Shown here: positions 1-11,652 of the stretch, piece by piece | Position numbering within the stretch: the stretch's first letter is position 1 | Layout: every line of letters begins with the position of its first letter | Assembly: GCA_961205875.1 (NCBI GenBank) | Contig: OY540809.1 | Coordinates: 33,492,267-33,556,266, forward strand | DNA: 64,000 bases | Direction of reading: 5' to 3' | From: Sialis fuliginosa | Taxonomy: Eukaryota > Arthropoda > Insecta > Megaloptera > Sialidae | Program-made: the position numbers and the translations under genes | The notes under the pieces: model-generated | Database searches by the model: none | Seen by the model: the letters and a program-made list of their open reading frames with translations, nothing else | What the model was told of the DNA's origin: nothing

Positions 1-839
1 GTCACTCGTAAGGAACCCATATATCGATCTGAGTGAGGCGAAATACTATAACTGAATTTCTAATCTCAAAAAAATTACAAACTGCGCTTAAAACAGATTT
101 TTCATTTTTTCTCAATTACTTTGCAACATATGAATATTTTAATGAAAATAAGGAAAAATGTACTTCTTATGATCCTTAACAGGTTGTTTGCTATCGTATA
201 CGACCGCCATGGTATATCGAACATTTAGAGCATATATACATAATAAAAATATATATAAATTTTTGTCGATTTTGATAAATTAAAAAAAAACAATACAACT
301 AATTGAGAATATTACGATTTTAATAATTCTACTCGGCTTCTGAGACATTTTTTGTGATTTATTCTTGGCAGTCAACCTGTTAATAAACTTACCAAGTTTG
401 ATTTCAAAATATTCAAAATTACTGCCAAAACTTATATTTTCAATAAAATAATTGATGGACGCGCAAACCATGGTAGAGCAATATTGTTTATCTTAAATTG
501 TAGGGTTTTTTTATGCCTTTTCAAATGATGTATATATCTTACCCATACATATTGAAACAAAAAGGTTATTATTTTCAATATTGTTCAAAACAAATAACAA
601 AATTAAAAATCTAGTTAAAAGATGAGTGTTTGAAACAAATTTAACATATTTTTATTATATTAATTTTTTAGGCCGCCCCAAAAATTCAGAAATTTTAAAA
701 TTTCACCCCCGCAGATTATTTAATCAGTTTTTTTTTTGTTAAAAATTCACAGTTATACTTGAAATTTTTAACTAACATTTTAATAATAATTTTGAATTAA
801 AAAAAATTTCAAGTGTACAAATGTATTTTTAATTAACAA
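1..839. other. AT-rich non-coding DNA, probably Dystrophin intron
   Basis: No convincing gene is visible in this stretch. The short open frame at 280-471 on the minus strand is low-complexity and has no recognisable motif. The sequence lies upstream of the first recognised Dystrophin exon, so it is probably intron, but that is inferred from position only. Confidence 0.4.
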
Positions 840-1022
840 AACTGATAAATTAATACAGTAGTTATCGTGAACAAAAGAAAATTTTACATCCAGACATGCA
901 CATCCGCCATGCGGAAAATAACTTTTCTTTACGTTTTGAAGTTAGTACAATCAGAATCTGTCATTATCTCGGACACCATCTTTCGACGATATTACAATAC
1001 TTCCATTTCCTTCGGAACATCG
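840..1022 (+). repeat. Dispersed repeat, family A, copy 1
   Basis: The stretch beginning near GTAGTTATCGTGAAC and ending near CCATTTCCTTCGGAACAT recurs at 51960-52250 in the same orientation and at 59805-60052 in inverse orientation. Shared blocks include ACGTTTTGAAGTTAGTACAA and the TTTCGACG..TTACAATA segment. It is probably the tail of a degenerate transposable element. It abuts the large foldback element that starts at 1027. Confidence 0.7.
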
Positions 1023-1026
1023 AACT

Positions 1027-2686
1027 AAAAACATCTGCCAAGTAAATGCACAGTGCTTCCTCATGCTAAATTCACTAAAACCGATAGTGTTCAGATAAAT
1101 TGCCTGGCATTGGTTAACCATTTAATTTTTATACAAATTTTACTAAAAAATCTTAGTTCGAATTTTTTCTTAAAACGCACCTGAATATTTTTTCATATAT
1201 TTTTAATTTTTTGACAATTTCAATCTAAATCTAAATTTATGCAAATGTCAAAATGACATTTAAAACGTCAAAGTGACATTTAAAACGCCAAAGTGACATT
1301 TAAAACGTCAAAATGACACTTAATATATCCAATCAAATATCAATTTAGAAAAACAAAACACGAATTTTTAAAATTAATTTAGATAAATCTTTGTAAGGGA
1401 ATATTTTACAACAAACGTAGTAGACCCATATTATAGGAAATTTAATTCTCTACAAAAAATATTCTATAAAATTTTCTCGTAACATGTGTCGTTCTTGAGA
1501 TATCTTGAAAAAATAAATATTTTGGGGTGTCACCCCTCCCCCTTACACACGATTTTGATGATTTTGAAATGGGACCGTCCTCAAACCAAACCCAACCATT
1601 CGATCAAATTTCAATAATATCGGTTCAGTGGTTCATGAGTTATGCGTGTGACAAGGATTCAGGGGACAGACGGACGGACGGACAGACAGACAGACAGACA
1701 GACACGGAACGAAAAGTGTTTGTCTTGACGTGAAACGGATAAATAAATTTAAAATTTTGAAATTGGAGAACTTTTTTTTTGTCTCAATCTGAAACGATCA
1801 CATAGCTTCTCGTATCTTCGATATTGCGAGGAAGCAAAATAACTTCAATTTTTTTATGAGTGAGTTATAACTTATAACTGCAAGTTTTGCTTCCTCGCAA
1901 TATCGAAGATACGAGAAGCTATGTGATCGTTTCAGATTGAGACAAAAAAAAAGTTCTCCAATTTCAAAATTTTAAATTGATTTATCCGTTTCACGTCAAG
2001 ACAAACACTTTTCGTTCCGTGTCTGTCTGTCTGTCCGTCCGTCCGTCCGTCCGTCTGTCCCCTGAATCCTTGTCACACGCATAACTCATGAACCACTGAA
2101 CCGATATTATTGAAATTTGATCGAATGGTTGGGTTTGGTTTGAGGACGGTCCCATTTCAAAATCATCAAAATCGTGTGTAAGGGGGAGGGGTGACACCCC
2201 AAAATATATTTTTTTTCAAGATATCTCAAGAACGACACATGTTACGAGAAAATTTTATAGAATATTTTTTGTAGAACATCAAATTTCCTATAATATGGGT
2301 CTACTACGTTTGTTGTAAAATATTCCCTTACAAAGATATATCTCAATTTATTTTAAAAATTCGTGTTTTGTTTTTCTAAATTGATATTTGATTGGATATA
2401 TGAAATGTCACTTTGACGTTTTAAATGTCATTTTGGCGTTTTAAATGTCACTTTGACGTTTTAAATGTCATTTTGACATTTGCATAAATTTAGATTTAGA
2501 TTGAAATTATCAAAAAATTAAAAATATATGAAAAAATATTCAGGTGCGTTTTAAAAAAAAAGATTTTTTAGTAAAATTTGTATAAAAATTAAATGGTTAA
2601 CCAATGCCAGGCAATTTATCTGAACACTATCGGTTTTAGTGAATTTAGCACGAGGAAGCACTGTGCATTTACTTGGCAGATGTTTT
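1027..2686. mobile_element. Large palindromic (foldback) element, 1.66 kb
   Basis: The left arm (about 1027-1839) and right arm (about 1885-2686) are near-perfect reverse complements separated by a loop of about 45 bp. The outer ends read AAAACATCTGCCAAGTAAAT on the left and ATTTACTTGGCAGATGTTTT on the right. Each arm carries a tandem run of about 19-bp units with TGTCAAAATGACA-like cores (1243-1322 and 2402-2480) and a GACG/GACA-rich run (1670-1705, mirrored at 2023-2060). The two identical 68-codon open frames in the arms (1527-1733 plus, 1991-2197 minus) mirror each other and are not a gene. Fragments of the same family lie at 11014-11215, 17845-17945 and 56590-57040. The family is not recognised. 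Confidence 0.85.
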
Positions 2687-2699
2687 TTCTTAATTAAAT

Positions 2700-3620
2700 A
2701 AGAAATTTCATCGATTTTATTAGAAATAAAAATAAAAGTGTTTGCCTTCTGAAAATCACATATTATGTAAATACAAGTATGTTTTTAGCAACACGCATAT
2801 CTATTTATCATCATACACATACAGTCCAGTGTTTTTTTATTCGAGTGATTGTCGCAGTTGTGTTGATTACTGATTATAGAGCTACAGAGCCGCGGGCGGG
2901 CGCTTTAGACGTAGCGAGCTGCAATAAGCTGTTATTTATGGTTTGTGAAAGCTCTCTACCGCACAGACTTGTTGATTCATGGCCAAGAGATTGCGTTAAT
3001 TAATATCTCCTATAATGAAACGAAAATTCTATTTTTAGATTTTTCTGTTAATACTCTCGGCAATTATTTTTTAAATATTATTTGTATTTGAGTTTTGTAA
3101 TTTGATAGATATATTGTGTATTGGATGTCATTAATAAGGTTTATTGTTTAATATTACCTATATACTTTTTATGTGAGATTATTTATTGTTTATGATATAT
3201 GGTAAAATTTATGTGTACCCAGCATGCAAATTTGAAATTATACCTCAAGAAAACTGTTTATTTATCACTTACTTTGGAGTTCAAATAATCAAGTCCGATG
3301 ATTTAAAAAAATAAGGTAAAGGCACCAGTTATGGCTGCTATAAGAGCAATTTTTCGGGTTTTTAACTCTTTATTTAATCAATTTAATTACCAAAGTTCGC
3401 AAATATAGTTTTTTTTTTGAAATTATAACCTTTTATTTTGTTTTCTCTCCAATAATGGCAAAGGTAAAACCAGTAATGACCATGCAGTGATGGACACTTG
3501 CTAATAATTACAAAATGATAAGTACTACGACACAAAAGATTTAAAAGAAGGAATCGTCAAATTTGAAACAATGTAGTTGCTATGATATGATTCATAAATA
3601 AATAATTCTTATAATTAGTT
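2700..3620. other. Non-coding stretch with a GC-rich island near 2870-2970
   Basis: Most of this stretch is AT-rich. A compact GC-rich patch around 2880-2930 (containing CCGCGGGCGGGCGC) stands out from its surroundings. The 74-codon open frame over it (2779-3003, plus) shows no motif. A GC island inside a large Dystrophin intron could be an alternative promoter or first exon, but nothing here proves that. Confidence 0.35.
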
Positions 3621-3669
3621 TAAATGTCCACCATTTTGACACCTATTGGCCGATTGTCATACTACTACA

Positions 3670-3935
3670 TTACTACATTATTTTGTTCAATATTGAACGG
3701 TTTAGGCCGCGTATTGCAAAAGAGCGCGCTGGCGGTAAACTTTTTTCCGACTTGATTTACTATTATCGTCACTGCTTAGTTGTTATGTTACCTAACATAA
3801 CTAAATATAGCCTATAACTTGGCCAGAGAACGTACCTATGAATAAAAAAACACGTAAATCGGATAAGTGGTTCTTGAGTGATAAGCGCACTAACGGACAG
3901 ACAGACAGAGACACGTTGAGCTTTATATATATAGA
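3670..3935 (+). repeat. Retrotransposon-like tail, family G, copy 1
   Basis: This segment, starting near TTATTTTGTTCAATATTGAA and ending in GACAGACAGACAGAGACACG, recurs almost unchanged at 61528-61790 on the same strand. The GACA-rich terminus after a conserved GATAAGTGGTTCT..GAGTGATAAG block resembles the 3' ends of insect non-LTR retrotransposons or SINEs. No coding part is attached. Confidence 0.7.
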
Positions 3936-5316
3936 TTCAATTGAAGATAGAAATTTAGTATTTTGTTAACTTTTTGATAAATATGTATATAAAACATTGA
4001 AAGATTTTCTTTGGTTATTTGGAAAATATTTTACTATTCAAAAGAGATAATTGAAAGAACAACTTATAATCAGTTATATTTGCAGTTAAGTAACTCGTGA
4101 GTATCTATTACGTAATTTGTATCCAATTAATAATAATATATGCGTTGTTCTGTACAATTTTAAAATAAATTCGACCACATACCAATAAATATTTAATTAC
4201 TACAAAATTGAATCCGAAATAGTTAATAAATTATATTTGTATAACACTTCCATTATGTAATTATGTAATTTGCATATTGAATATGGTGGAATCGTTTGAA
4301 ACGGAGCGATTTGTAAAATGAGCTCGTACATTCCATTATTAACTATGTAAAATAGATTTAGTTGAATTTCAGTAAAGCAAATAGATGGATGTTTTCACTA
4401 TTATACTCGTACATATAATTTAGATGAAGTGTTTGTTTTAAAACGTTTCATTTTGTATTTTTTATATTGTTTGGAATAGGCTAAGGGGACAAATTAAACG
4501 CGCACTATTTTAAATAAAATGAGAAATAGTGAAGAACATTAAATAAACTATTCACTTAATAAACTATTATAGCATGTGTAAACAATATTGAGTAGTATTT
4601 TTTGTGTTTTAGCAATAGTTAATATAAAAACTAGCGTTTAGAAAATATTAAAGAAATAAAATTAAAAGTTATAAAATGAAAGCAAATTCAAAATACAATT
4701 ATTTTATATTATTATTAGAATAAAAGTTATAAAATTAAAGCAAATTAATATACCTATATAATAATAATGAACGCGTATATTACTGCGCAAAACAAAATTT
4801 TAATGCTCAAATCAAAAAATGTGATTACTCAAAAAATTATTTTTAATGTCACACTTTATGTTTAGTATAATGTTCAGAATTCATAATGTTATTGGTCAAA
4901 TACAATATATTTAATGCTCATATATGTATATAAAATATTGCGCGTATGTTTTTTTAATTTTAACTTATTAGTGGCGCGTTTAATAGTGCTATTAACTTTG
5001 TTAGTTTAAGTTGTATAAATTGTTTATAAAAGAATAATAATTATACGGGATACATAAGATATTTTTGTTAATCTTTGTGTTCATAACTTTAAGGCTTTTG
5101 GATTTTGAAGATGTATGTTATAACATGCTAGCGTACGTTGGAGAAATAGTGCAACATGGTGTTTTATTTTTATTTAATAAAAAATATTTTTAATAAATAT
5201 TGTTGAATTTTGTACTTTTTATTCAATAAATCAAAAATGGTTACAAATAGCCATAAAGTTGTACCTACAAAAAATGTTCGATATGTAATTCTACATAACA
5301 TCGTTAAAAAATATAT
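3936..5316. other. AT-rich non-coding stretch
   Basis: No gene is visible. A weak inverted pair, AAATTAAACGCGCACTATT near 4492 and GTGGCGCGTTTAATAGTGCT near 4972, could be the ends of an old MITE of about 0.5 kb. It contains a short direct repeat (AAAAGTTATAAAATNAAAGCAAATT) at 4662 and 4722. Confidence 0.35.
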
Positions 5317-5437
5317 AGGGTATTCCATTTGAAAAAGTTGAGAAGAATAACTTTGAATTTCTCAAAATTTGAAAATTAATTTTGAACATTCTGTATATGG
5401 TGGCTCTAAAATATTTAAACAACCTCCTAATTTTTTT

Positions 5438-5712
5438 CAAATGGAAACCTATTTATTTTTTTGCAAATTTGAATTTTGTAGAAAAAAATAAAACAACAAT
5501 TGCCTGAAAAGTTTTTTAAAAAACTTTTATTTTAAAGTTAAGAAAAAATGCAGATTAAAAAAAAAAAAAAAAGAAATTTTAATAATTTCAGAAATTTTTA
5601 ACGTAAAAAAATTACGTTAAAATTGAAGTTTTAAAAAAAAACTTTTCAGGCAATAGTTTTATTTTTTCTGCAAAATTCAAATTTGCAAAAAAATATATAG
5701 GTTTCCTTTTGC
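5438..5712. repeat. Inverted repeat / hairpin of about 275 bp
   Basis: The left arm (ATGGAAACCTATTTATTTTTTTGC, then AACAATTGCCTGAAAAGTTT) pairs with the right arm (AAACTTTTCAGGCAATAG, then GCAAAAAAATATATAGGTTTCC). The centre is A/T-rich. It resembles a small foldback MITE. No target duplication was identified. Confidence 0.65.
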
Positions 5713-6359
5713 AAAAAATTAGTTGACCCCAAATGACCTTGGAACCTTCACTCAAGGTGAAAATTGTAACCTCCATTAGTTTTGCACCTCTAAATTCTAA
5801 ATCTTTTGTACTAAATATTTTCCGTAAAAATCTGTAGTTTTCCAGATATTAAGCAGTCTCAAGATAAATGCCTCAGCTGGTATAATTTGTTCAAGTTTTT
5901 GGGACTTGCATATTTTGATCACCCTAACTCTTGTAATTTACAATGAGTAGATACACTGCTGTCCAATGGTAACTGATCGAAGTTAATTCTAATAAAAAAA
6001 TTCATTTCGTGTACAATGTGGCTATTATCGTTATACTCTACCTATTATGTACGTAACACTGCAGTCGTTTTGTTCAAACGAATTAAAAAGTTGCAGATGT
6101 GTTACAGTCACAGTTACATTAAAACATTTGATATTTATTTTAATACCAACACTATATTAAAATTATAGATTATTCTTGAAATAATGTAGTGTTCAGGGTT
6201 TATATATTTTTGAAATTAGATTACCTTATTTGATGATTTACATGTATGTTACTTGAAGAGAAATAATGAAAATTAACTCTTCTTTAAAATGATTGTCATA
6301 AATATTTATTACTGTTACCAGCGAATTTGTATTTTTTTATTTAACCAATTTTTCGGGTT

Positions 6360-6500
6360 GCAAAGTAGCATACGTCCTTACTCAGGATGCAAGCTATCTC
6401 TCTGCCAAATTTCATTAGGATCGGTTCAGTAGTTTAGTCGTGAAAAGGTAACAAACAGATAGAAAGACAGAGTAACATTCGCATTTATAATATTAGTATC
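6360..6500 (+). repeat. RTE-like LINE 3' tail fragment
   Basis: The block CCAAATTTCATTAGGATCGG .. GTTTAGTCGTGAAAAGGTAAC .. CGCATTTATAATATTAGTAT matches the tails at 35570-35670 and 36060-36182 in this window. Such tails are typical 3' ends of RTE-clade non-LTR retrotransposons in insects. It ends about 95 bp before the splice acceptor of the Dystrophin exon. Confidence 0.7.
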
Positions 6501-6594
6501 GATGCGACATTTTTTCTTTCTAAATAAACCAAACCTATAAATAATTGAAATAATTTCCATCTCTCAACGAATGTCATATTTTCTTTGATTACAG

Positions 6595-7076
6595 ATTCAG
6601 AATCGGGATCATCATCTCGGCCGATAAAATCACCTCCTGTATCTCCCAAACCTTCATTGATACCCGTCGCGACATCGGGCTCCCCGCTAGCAAGATCTCC
6701 TCTGATCAAACAAACATCTGTATTTACATATAGTCCAACTTCTCAACATCGAAGCACCTCGATACCATCGCCTAATGTCGCGTCACCTACCAGATCAACA
6801 GCTGGCAGTCTGCCGACCTCTTCGTTAAATGTCTTCATTCAGAAACAAGATAGTTCTTCTGGTGTAGTTGCAGAAGTTCTACCTCCATCGCCTCCACCAC
6901 CGTTGTCGCCCAGTGTTGGCGTGAAACCCGTGTCGCCATTGGCTAAAGAGTTATCGCAGAACAGATTCCGTAGTCGAATTAAAGACGCCAGTGGCCCGGA
7001 AACAGATTCTGCATCCGGTACTGCTGCAGAGATAACGGCCACGTTGTTGGCGAGCTTCGACAAGTCTATTCTTCAG
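6595..7076 (+). CDS. Dys: Dystrophin, internal exon (Ser/Pro-rich linker)
   Basis: This is an internal exon of about 160 codons, entered in phase 1 after the acceptor TTGATTACAG and left in phase 0 at the donor CAG|GTTAGT. The product is rich in Ser, Pro and Thr (for example SPPPPLSPS), a disordered linker, and ends in a more structured segment, EITATLLASFDKSILQ. That tail reads directly into the exon at 50159, which begins IRDWLTVEEGMLRQQ, the start of a dystrophin-type spectrin repeat. Dystrophin links cortical actin to the dystroglycan complex at the membrane in muscle and neurons. Local GC is well above that of the intron, as expected for coding sequence. The assignment rests mainly on the downstream exon and the matching phase; the Ser/Pro part alone is not diagnostic. 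The gene starts outside the recognised part of the window. Confidence 0.75.
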
Positions 7077-7079
7077 GTT

Positions 7080-9779
7080 AGTTTCTGTGCTTTATGGCTT
7101 TTATGTTATAAGATTATGTGAAAGTAATATAAGATTTATTATTATATATGAAGTTTATTTTTCAAAAGAATATTTTTAAAAATCAATTTTTATGTATTGA
7201 AAGTATTATTTGACATTTGCGAATTGAAAATATGAGTATATTTTTTTCACTTCACAGGTATAGTTAAACGTGTTTTGATGTGATATATAAATTATTTTAA
7301 CTGGTAGGCTATATCAAAATTATGATCGTATTCATTTAAGTGCAATTAATTGGCGATATTGATTGAAATCTTAAAAAAAAATCACCAAAATAAAAAGTAA
7401 AATCTATTTGTGGTTTTCTTTATGGTTGGGGTCTCTTTTAAAACAAACTGTATATCTCAGCATTTTGAAATTTTGAGTATGCAAATATAGAGGAAAATTC
7501 TGAAATTGGTTCACGCAGAAAATTTAATTCAATTCCGTGCAATCAAATCAAATAAATATAAATTCCGAGCTGACGCGATTGAATATGGTTTATTATATTT
7601 TCTCTTGTAAATCAGTTTTATAAATCACATTATGCTAATCAGTAGGGGTAATAAAGTTATTCGGAAAAGGGTAGATAACGCCGTGAACAGTGGCGGATAC
7701 TTTTATCCAAAATTGTATAATATTTATCAACATTTAATATAATATATGTTGTATATTCTAAAATTAAGTACCCGTTAATTTCTTGTGTGTCGTTTAGAAA
7801 TATACATCATCAAACCTTTTTGTTTTTGAAATAATTTTTTATGTATCTAGTCAAGGCTTACTGTTTTTTGTGAGTTCAAGAAATTTAAAATTAGTATATT
7901 TTCTGGATTAAAAAATATGATATTTTAAATTGTGTTAAATTAAAAAAAAATACGAAGATGTTTTGGTGTTAATTTTTAATATAAAGTGAAATTCTTGCGC
8001 TATAAGACCAAATAAAACTCCTTAAAAATCTTGAATAAATTTTCTTCCAGTAGTCAATAATTCGTGTACTTCCATTGCCAAATTATATAGCAGAAGAAAG
8101 GGTTAATAAATTATTCATTATTATTTATGAACCCTTCGTGGATACGACACTGTATAAATGATTTCTAAACTTGAAACACACTCAGGAAAGTGGGAGGCAA
8201 GGGGCAAAAGGAAAATTTGAATAGCCCTTCCTTGCGCTAATGACTTTAGATATGTTTTCGAGTTGAAATATCAACATTGATTATATTATTAAGGTTGGAT
8301 TCGGGGTTACGTTATAGATATGTGAAATAATAAAGTGTTAGGAGATATTTTATTAGAGTGTGATAACATTGCGCAGTGTGAAATCTGGTAGGGTTTAGTT
8401 GGAAATTAAATTATTATGTCGCTTTAATTACTCTTCAAATATTAGTGTACAAGTAGTTTGTGTTTAGGTATTTGTGATATGTTGTGTAAAGTGTTAAGAA
8501 TTACTAATTTAACTATAAAAATTGTGAAATTATAAAGCTAAAGTGTCGTTTATATTTATGTGCTAATTAATTTTTCGTTTTATTGGTCTATTGAATTATA
8601 ATTCTGTTTATAAAAATTTTTCTTTTTAATTTGATTATTCCTTTGATATTTTTTTCTGATAAAAAATTAAAAAAATGAATTGATTCGTTCATTATAATCA
8701 ATATTATTTGACTGTCTATGGTCTATATGTGTTATTAATTTAACTAAATGATATGCTATAGAATATTACAAATATTATATTTTACTGTCTTTAATCTTCT
8801 TATTTCTTTGAACCGTTTTCGTCCATAGCATTACTACAAAAAGTTATGAAAATATATTTGAAGGATAAGATTTGTATGCATAATACTTTTTCTTTTGATC
8901 AGTGACTTATAATCAGTGTATTTTATTTAATTAAATGTGTATATATCCAGATACATTAAGTTTACAAAATTTACAATTTTGAGTAAAAATTTGTTCATTA
9001 TAATTTTATGGATTGAAGATATTCTTGAATTTAATATTAAACCTTATTATTAAGAATCTAACCAGAAATTGGCGTTGAAATTATTTTTTGAGAATATCTT
9101 CTTTGATTAATCAAATAATTGATAATTCATAGTTACCTACTAGTAGTAAAAATAACATGGCTTAGTTATTAAATGCACACCCCTTTAACATTTTTAAAGT
9201 GTACAATATAATTTTCAACTTATCAACGGTTCACAGTAGCATTGTGTGATTGAAAAATAACAAAATAAGGTTATTTTGTTACTCAATGACAGTAGGGTCA
9301 ATAGGGTCATTCCTTAAATAAATATCACTTTTCAGGTAAACCTCGAGGATTTTCGTGAATTTACATTATGTTATAAAGGCTTTTATAAGAATATGTTCCA
9401 GCATAATTTTAATTTTTTATAATTATTTATAAAAAAGTTATAACATATTGAATTGTTTAGCTAATTTTTTTTAATGCGAAATACCTTAAAAACTATGCAT
9501 TTTACGCAAAATTTTTAAGAGAGCTTTTTGATCGACAAAATAGAGGATTTTATAAAAAAATCTTTTTGAGACAAAATATTAATTTATCTATATTTTTTAT
9601 AAAAAATAAAAACAAAAATGAAAATTTTAACAAATACTCATACTTTTTTTTTGAAAAAAAAAATTATAGCTTATTTTATTCTGAAGATAATGCCGTTTGG
9701 CTAGTTAGTTTATTCTTAATACTTTTTATGATATTTTTTAAGTACAGCGCCGAGCGATATAATTTTTTAAAATAATTAG
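7080..9779. other. AT-rich intronic stretch
   Basis: No gene or clear mobile-element boundary is seen here. The open frame at 9566-9775 (plus) is Asn/Lys/Phe-rich low complexity with no recognisable motif. Short A and T runs are frequent. Confidence 0.4.
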
Positions 9780-10320
9780 AATCACACACATTGTGCACGT
9801 ATTACGTATAAGTAACTATTATGTATAAGAAAGACTTATGGTATTTGGCAAACACGTACACTGTTCAATTTCTTTAATACGTATAAGAAAGTTCTATGAC
9901 ACTCATGGCAGATATTTCTTCTTTGTTATGAACCATTTGAAATATAATTTAATTTTTTTCAAATTTTTTTTTTTTTTTAATGAATAGAACATAAATTTAT
10001 AGATAATAATACCTACAATTTCTAGCTGGGCCATTTTAAGAGGTTTTCTTCCCAGACAAAAATTAATCTTAAATATAAAAATTCACCCTTCTACGATTTG
10101 TTGTATTTGAGTTACAACGCTTACAGACAGACCGACCGACAGACACACAAACATCATGGCGAAAACAGTCAGAATGGATTCAGGGATTTAGGTAAAAATG
10201 GATAATTCCATCAAAATCCGGATTTCGAAAAAAATCGGCTTTACTGTACTTACTTTATACTTTATGTATATTTCATATACATGGTATAAGAAAGTTACAA
10301 AAACTTATTGTAAGTAAATA
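9780..10320 (+). repeat. Dispersed repeat, family B, copy 1
   Basis: Blocks such as TTCACCCTTCTACGATTTGT, ACATCATGGCGAAAA and TTCGAAAAAAATCGGCTT recur in the same order at 25030-25395, and the final TATTTCATATACAT..TATAAGAAAGT part recurs near 62985-63055. A run of GACAGACCGACCGACAGACA precedes the conserved core. This looks like the 3' portion of a non-LTR retrotransposon. No reverse transcriptase is present. Confidence 0.65.
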
Positions 10321-11013
10321 TGGAGACTGTAAAATGTTGAGTTTTAGCTGATGAAATTTAGAACGACAGTAGAAAACACTACCAAGCAAAGCCTTCTTGA
10401 GTTGTGCAATGACATTATTAAAGAATGAAAAATTTTTGATTTGAGGTGAACAACAAAAAAAATGTTCTTTAGATATAAAAGTAAAAATGATTGTAGTTAT
10501 TTAAGCTTACTAACAAATATTCCTTACCTGAGAGTACACAATGATAGCTTGTACAGAGTACAGTATTACATTTTACAAATGCGATCTTTACGTGAGAAAT
10601 CGAACGATAATTTTAAAGAACGTGTGTTTATTTTGCGAAAGAAAAATACATGCAATTTTCTAAAATGTATCGAATGCAGTAGTGAAGAGAGAAGTTCAGG
10701 AACGTACTTGTCGTTTATCTAGGATTATTAAGAAAACATATATTTGAGTGTTGTGGGCTGTGGTGTACTGATTGTTGAGTTGATAGTTTGTGTCGCACGA
10801 TTTAGGACCACGTAGTGTGATGCTTAGATAAATTTCAAAAAGGATTCACAGTAGATACATTGAATTCTTTTTGAAATATTGCCGGTGTGTCATTTTGTCC
10901 ATGTTTACCCTACATTTTTCACGAGAAAATTCAAATTATTTGGAATGATAACGATTTTTAGTATTTAATAACATTTTTAACTGTTTTATTTCCATAAAAA
11001 GTTATAGATAGAA
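10321..11013. other. AT-rich intronic stretch with an unassigned open frame
   Basis: The open frame at 10462-10722 (plus, 86 codons) is Lys/Asn/Ser-rich and shows no domain I recognise. It is probably chance, and nothing else is seen. Confidence 0.35.
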
Positions 11014-11215
11014 AAAACATCTGCCAAATAAATGCACAGTGCTTCTTCGAGCTAAATTCTTCAAAGGTAATTATTAATTATTGAACAATTTAAATAAAAA
11101 CCGAAACGGAAAGATCAAGTTAAAATTTTGAAACCAGAGAATATTGTTTTTTCTCATTTTAAAACGATCATAAAGTTTCTCGTATTTTCGATATGGCGAG
11201 AATTTTTTATTATAA
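11014..11215 (+). repeat. Fragment of the 1027-2686 foldback family
   Basis: It begins AAAACATCTGCCAAATAAAT, carries TGCACAGTGCTTC, then jumps to the inner part of the arm (AAACGG..AAGAT..TTAAAATTTTGAAA..CTCGTATTTTCGATATGGCG). It is therefore an internally deleted copy of the foldback family at 1027-2686 (compare 56590-57040). Confidence 0.7.
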
Positions 11216-11354
11216 AAAAAAACTCACAATCATTTTTCGTACATATTGGATTAAATTCTACTCATTGCGAGTTTCGATAGGGATACTTAACGTAAAAATT
11301 ATATAATGCACCACTGTATGGGCCGATGTTGTTTTGTTGATAAATAATTCCGCA

Positions 11355-11370
11355 ACCGGAATCGATTCCG
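11355..11370. repeat. Perfect 16-bp palindrome CCGGAATCGATTCCGG
   Basis: The sequence CCGGAATCGATTCCGG equals its own reverse complement and is unusually GC-rich for this region. It could be a protein-binding site or chance. Nothing else supports a function. Confidence 0.5.
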
Positions 11371-11575
11371 GTAAGTGAACTTTATTTACGGTTTTCTAAA
11401 CGTACCAACATATTTACTGGGTAGTTATCAAGCCGAACGTATGTAGTGAAAATGTATTGTTATTTAATATTGATGAGAGACGGAGTGGGAGTGATGTATG
11501 TTCTGGTTTTGTACATGTGTAGTTAGGTCAGTGATTAGAAAATAAAGTTGTTCCTGAAATATTGTTATCACGTTG

Positions 11576-11652
11576 GATAGGTCAGGACACAAGCTTTTTG
11601 AAAAATATCAAAATGTAATTTTTTTTTAAAAAAGCTCGTGTCCTGATCTATG
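11576..11652. repeat. Short hairpin, stem of about 20 bp
   Basis: TAGGTCAGGACACAAGCTTTTT pairs with AAAAAAGCTCGTGTCCTGATCTA with few mismatches, separated by an A/T-rich loop of about 35 bp. It is most likely a small foldback repeat. A microRNA-like precursor is possible but unsupported. Confidence 0.5.

Noticed and set aside
1527-2197. Two identical 68-codon frames on opposite strands (MSPLPLTHDFDDFEMGPSS)
   Set aside because: They are mirror images produced by the foldback arms, end in a GACG/GACA repeat and have no domain.
11576-11652. microRNA precursor
   Set aside because: The hairpin has a poor A/T loop and no other evidence; a small foldback repeat is more likely.
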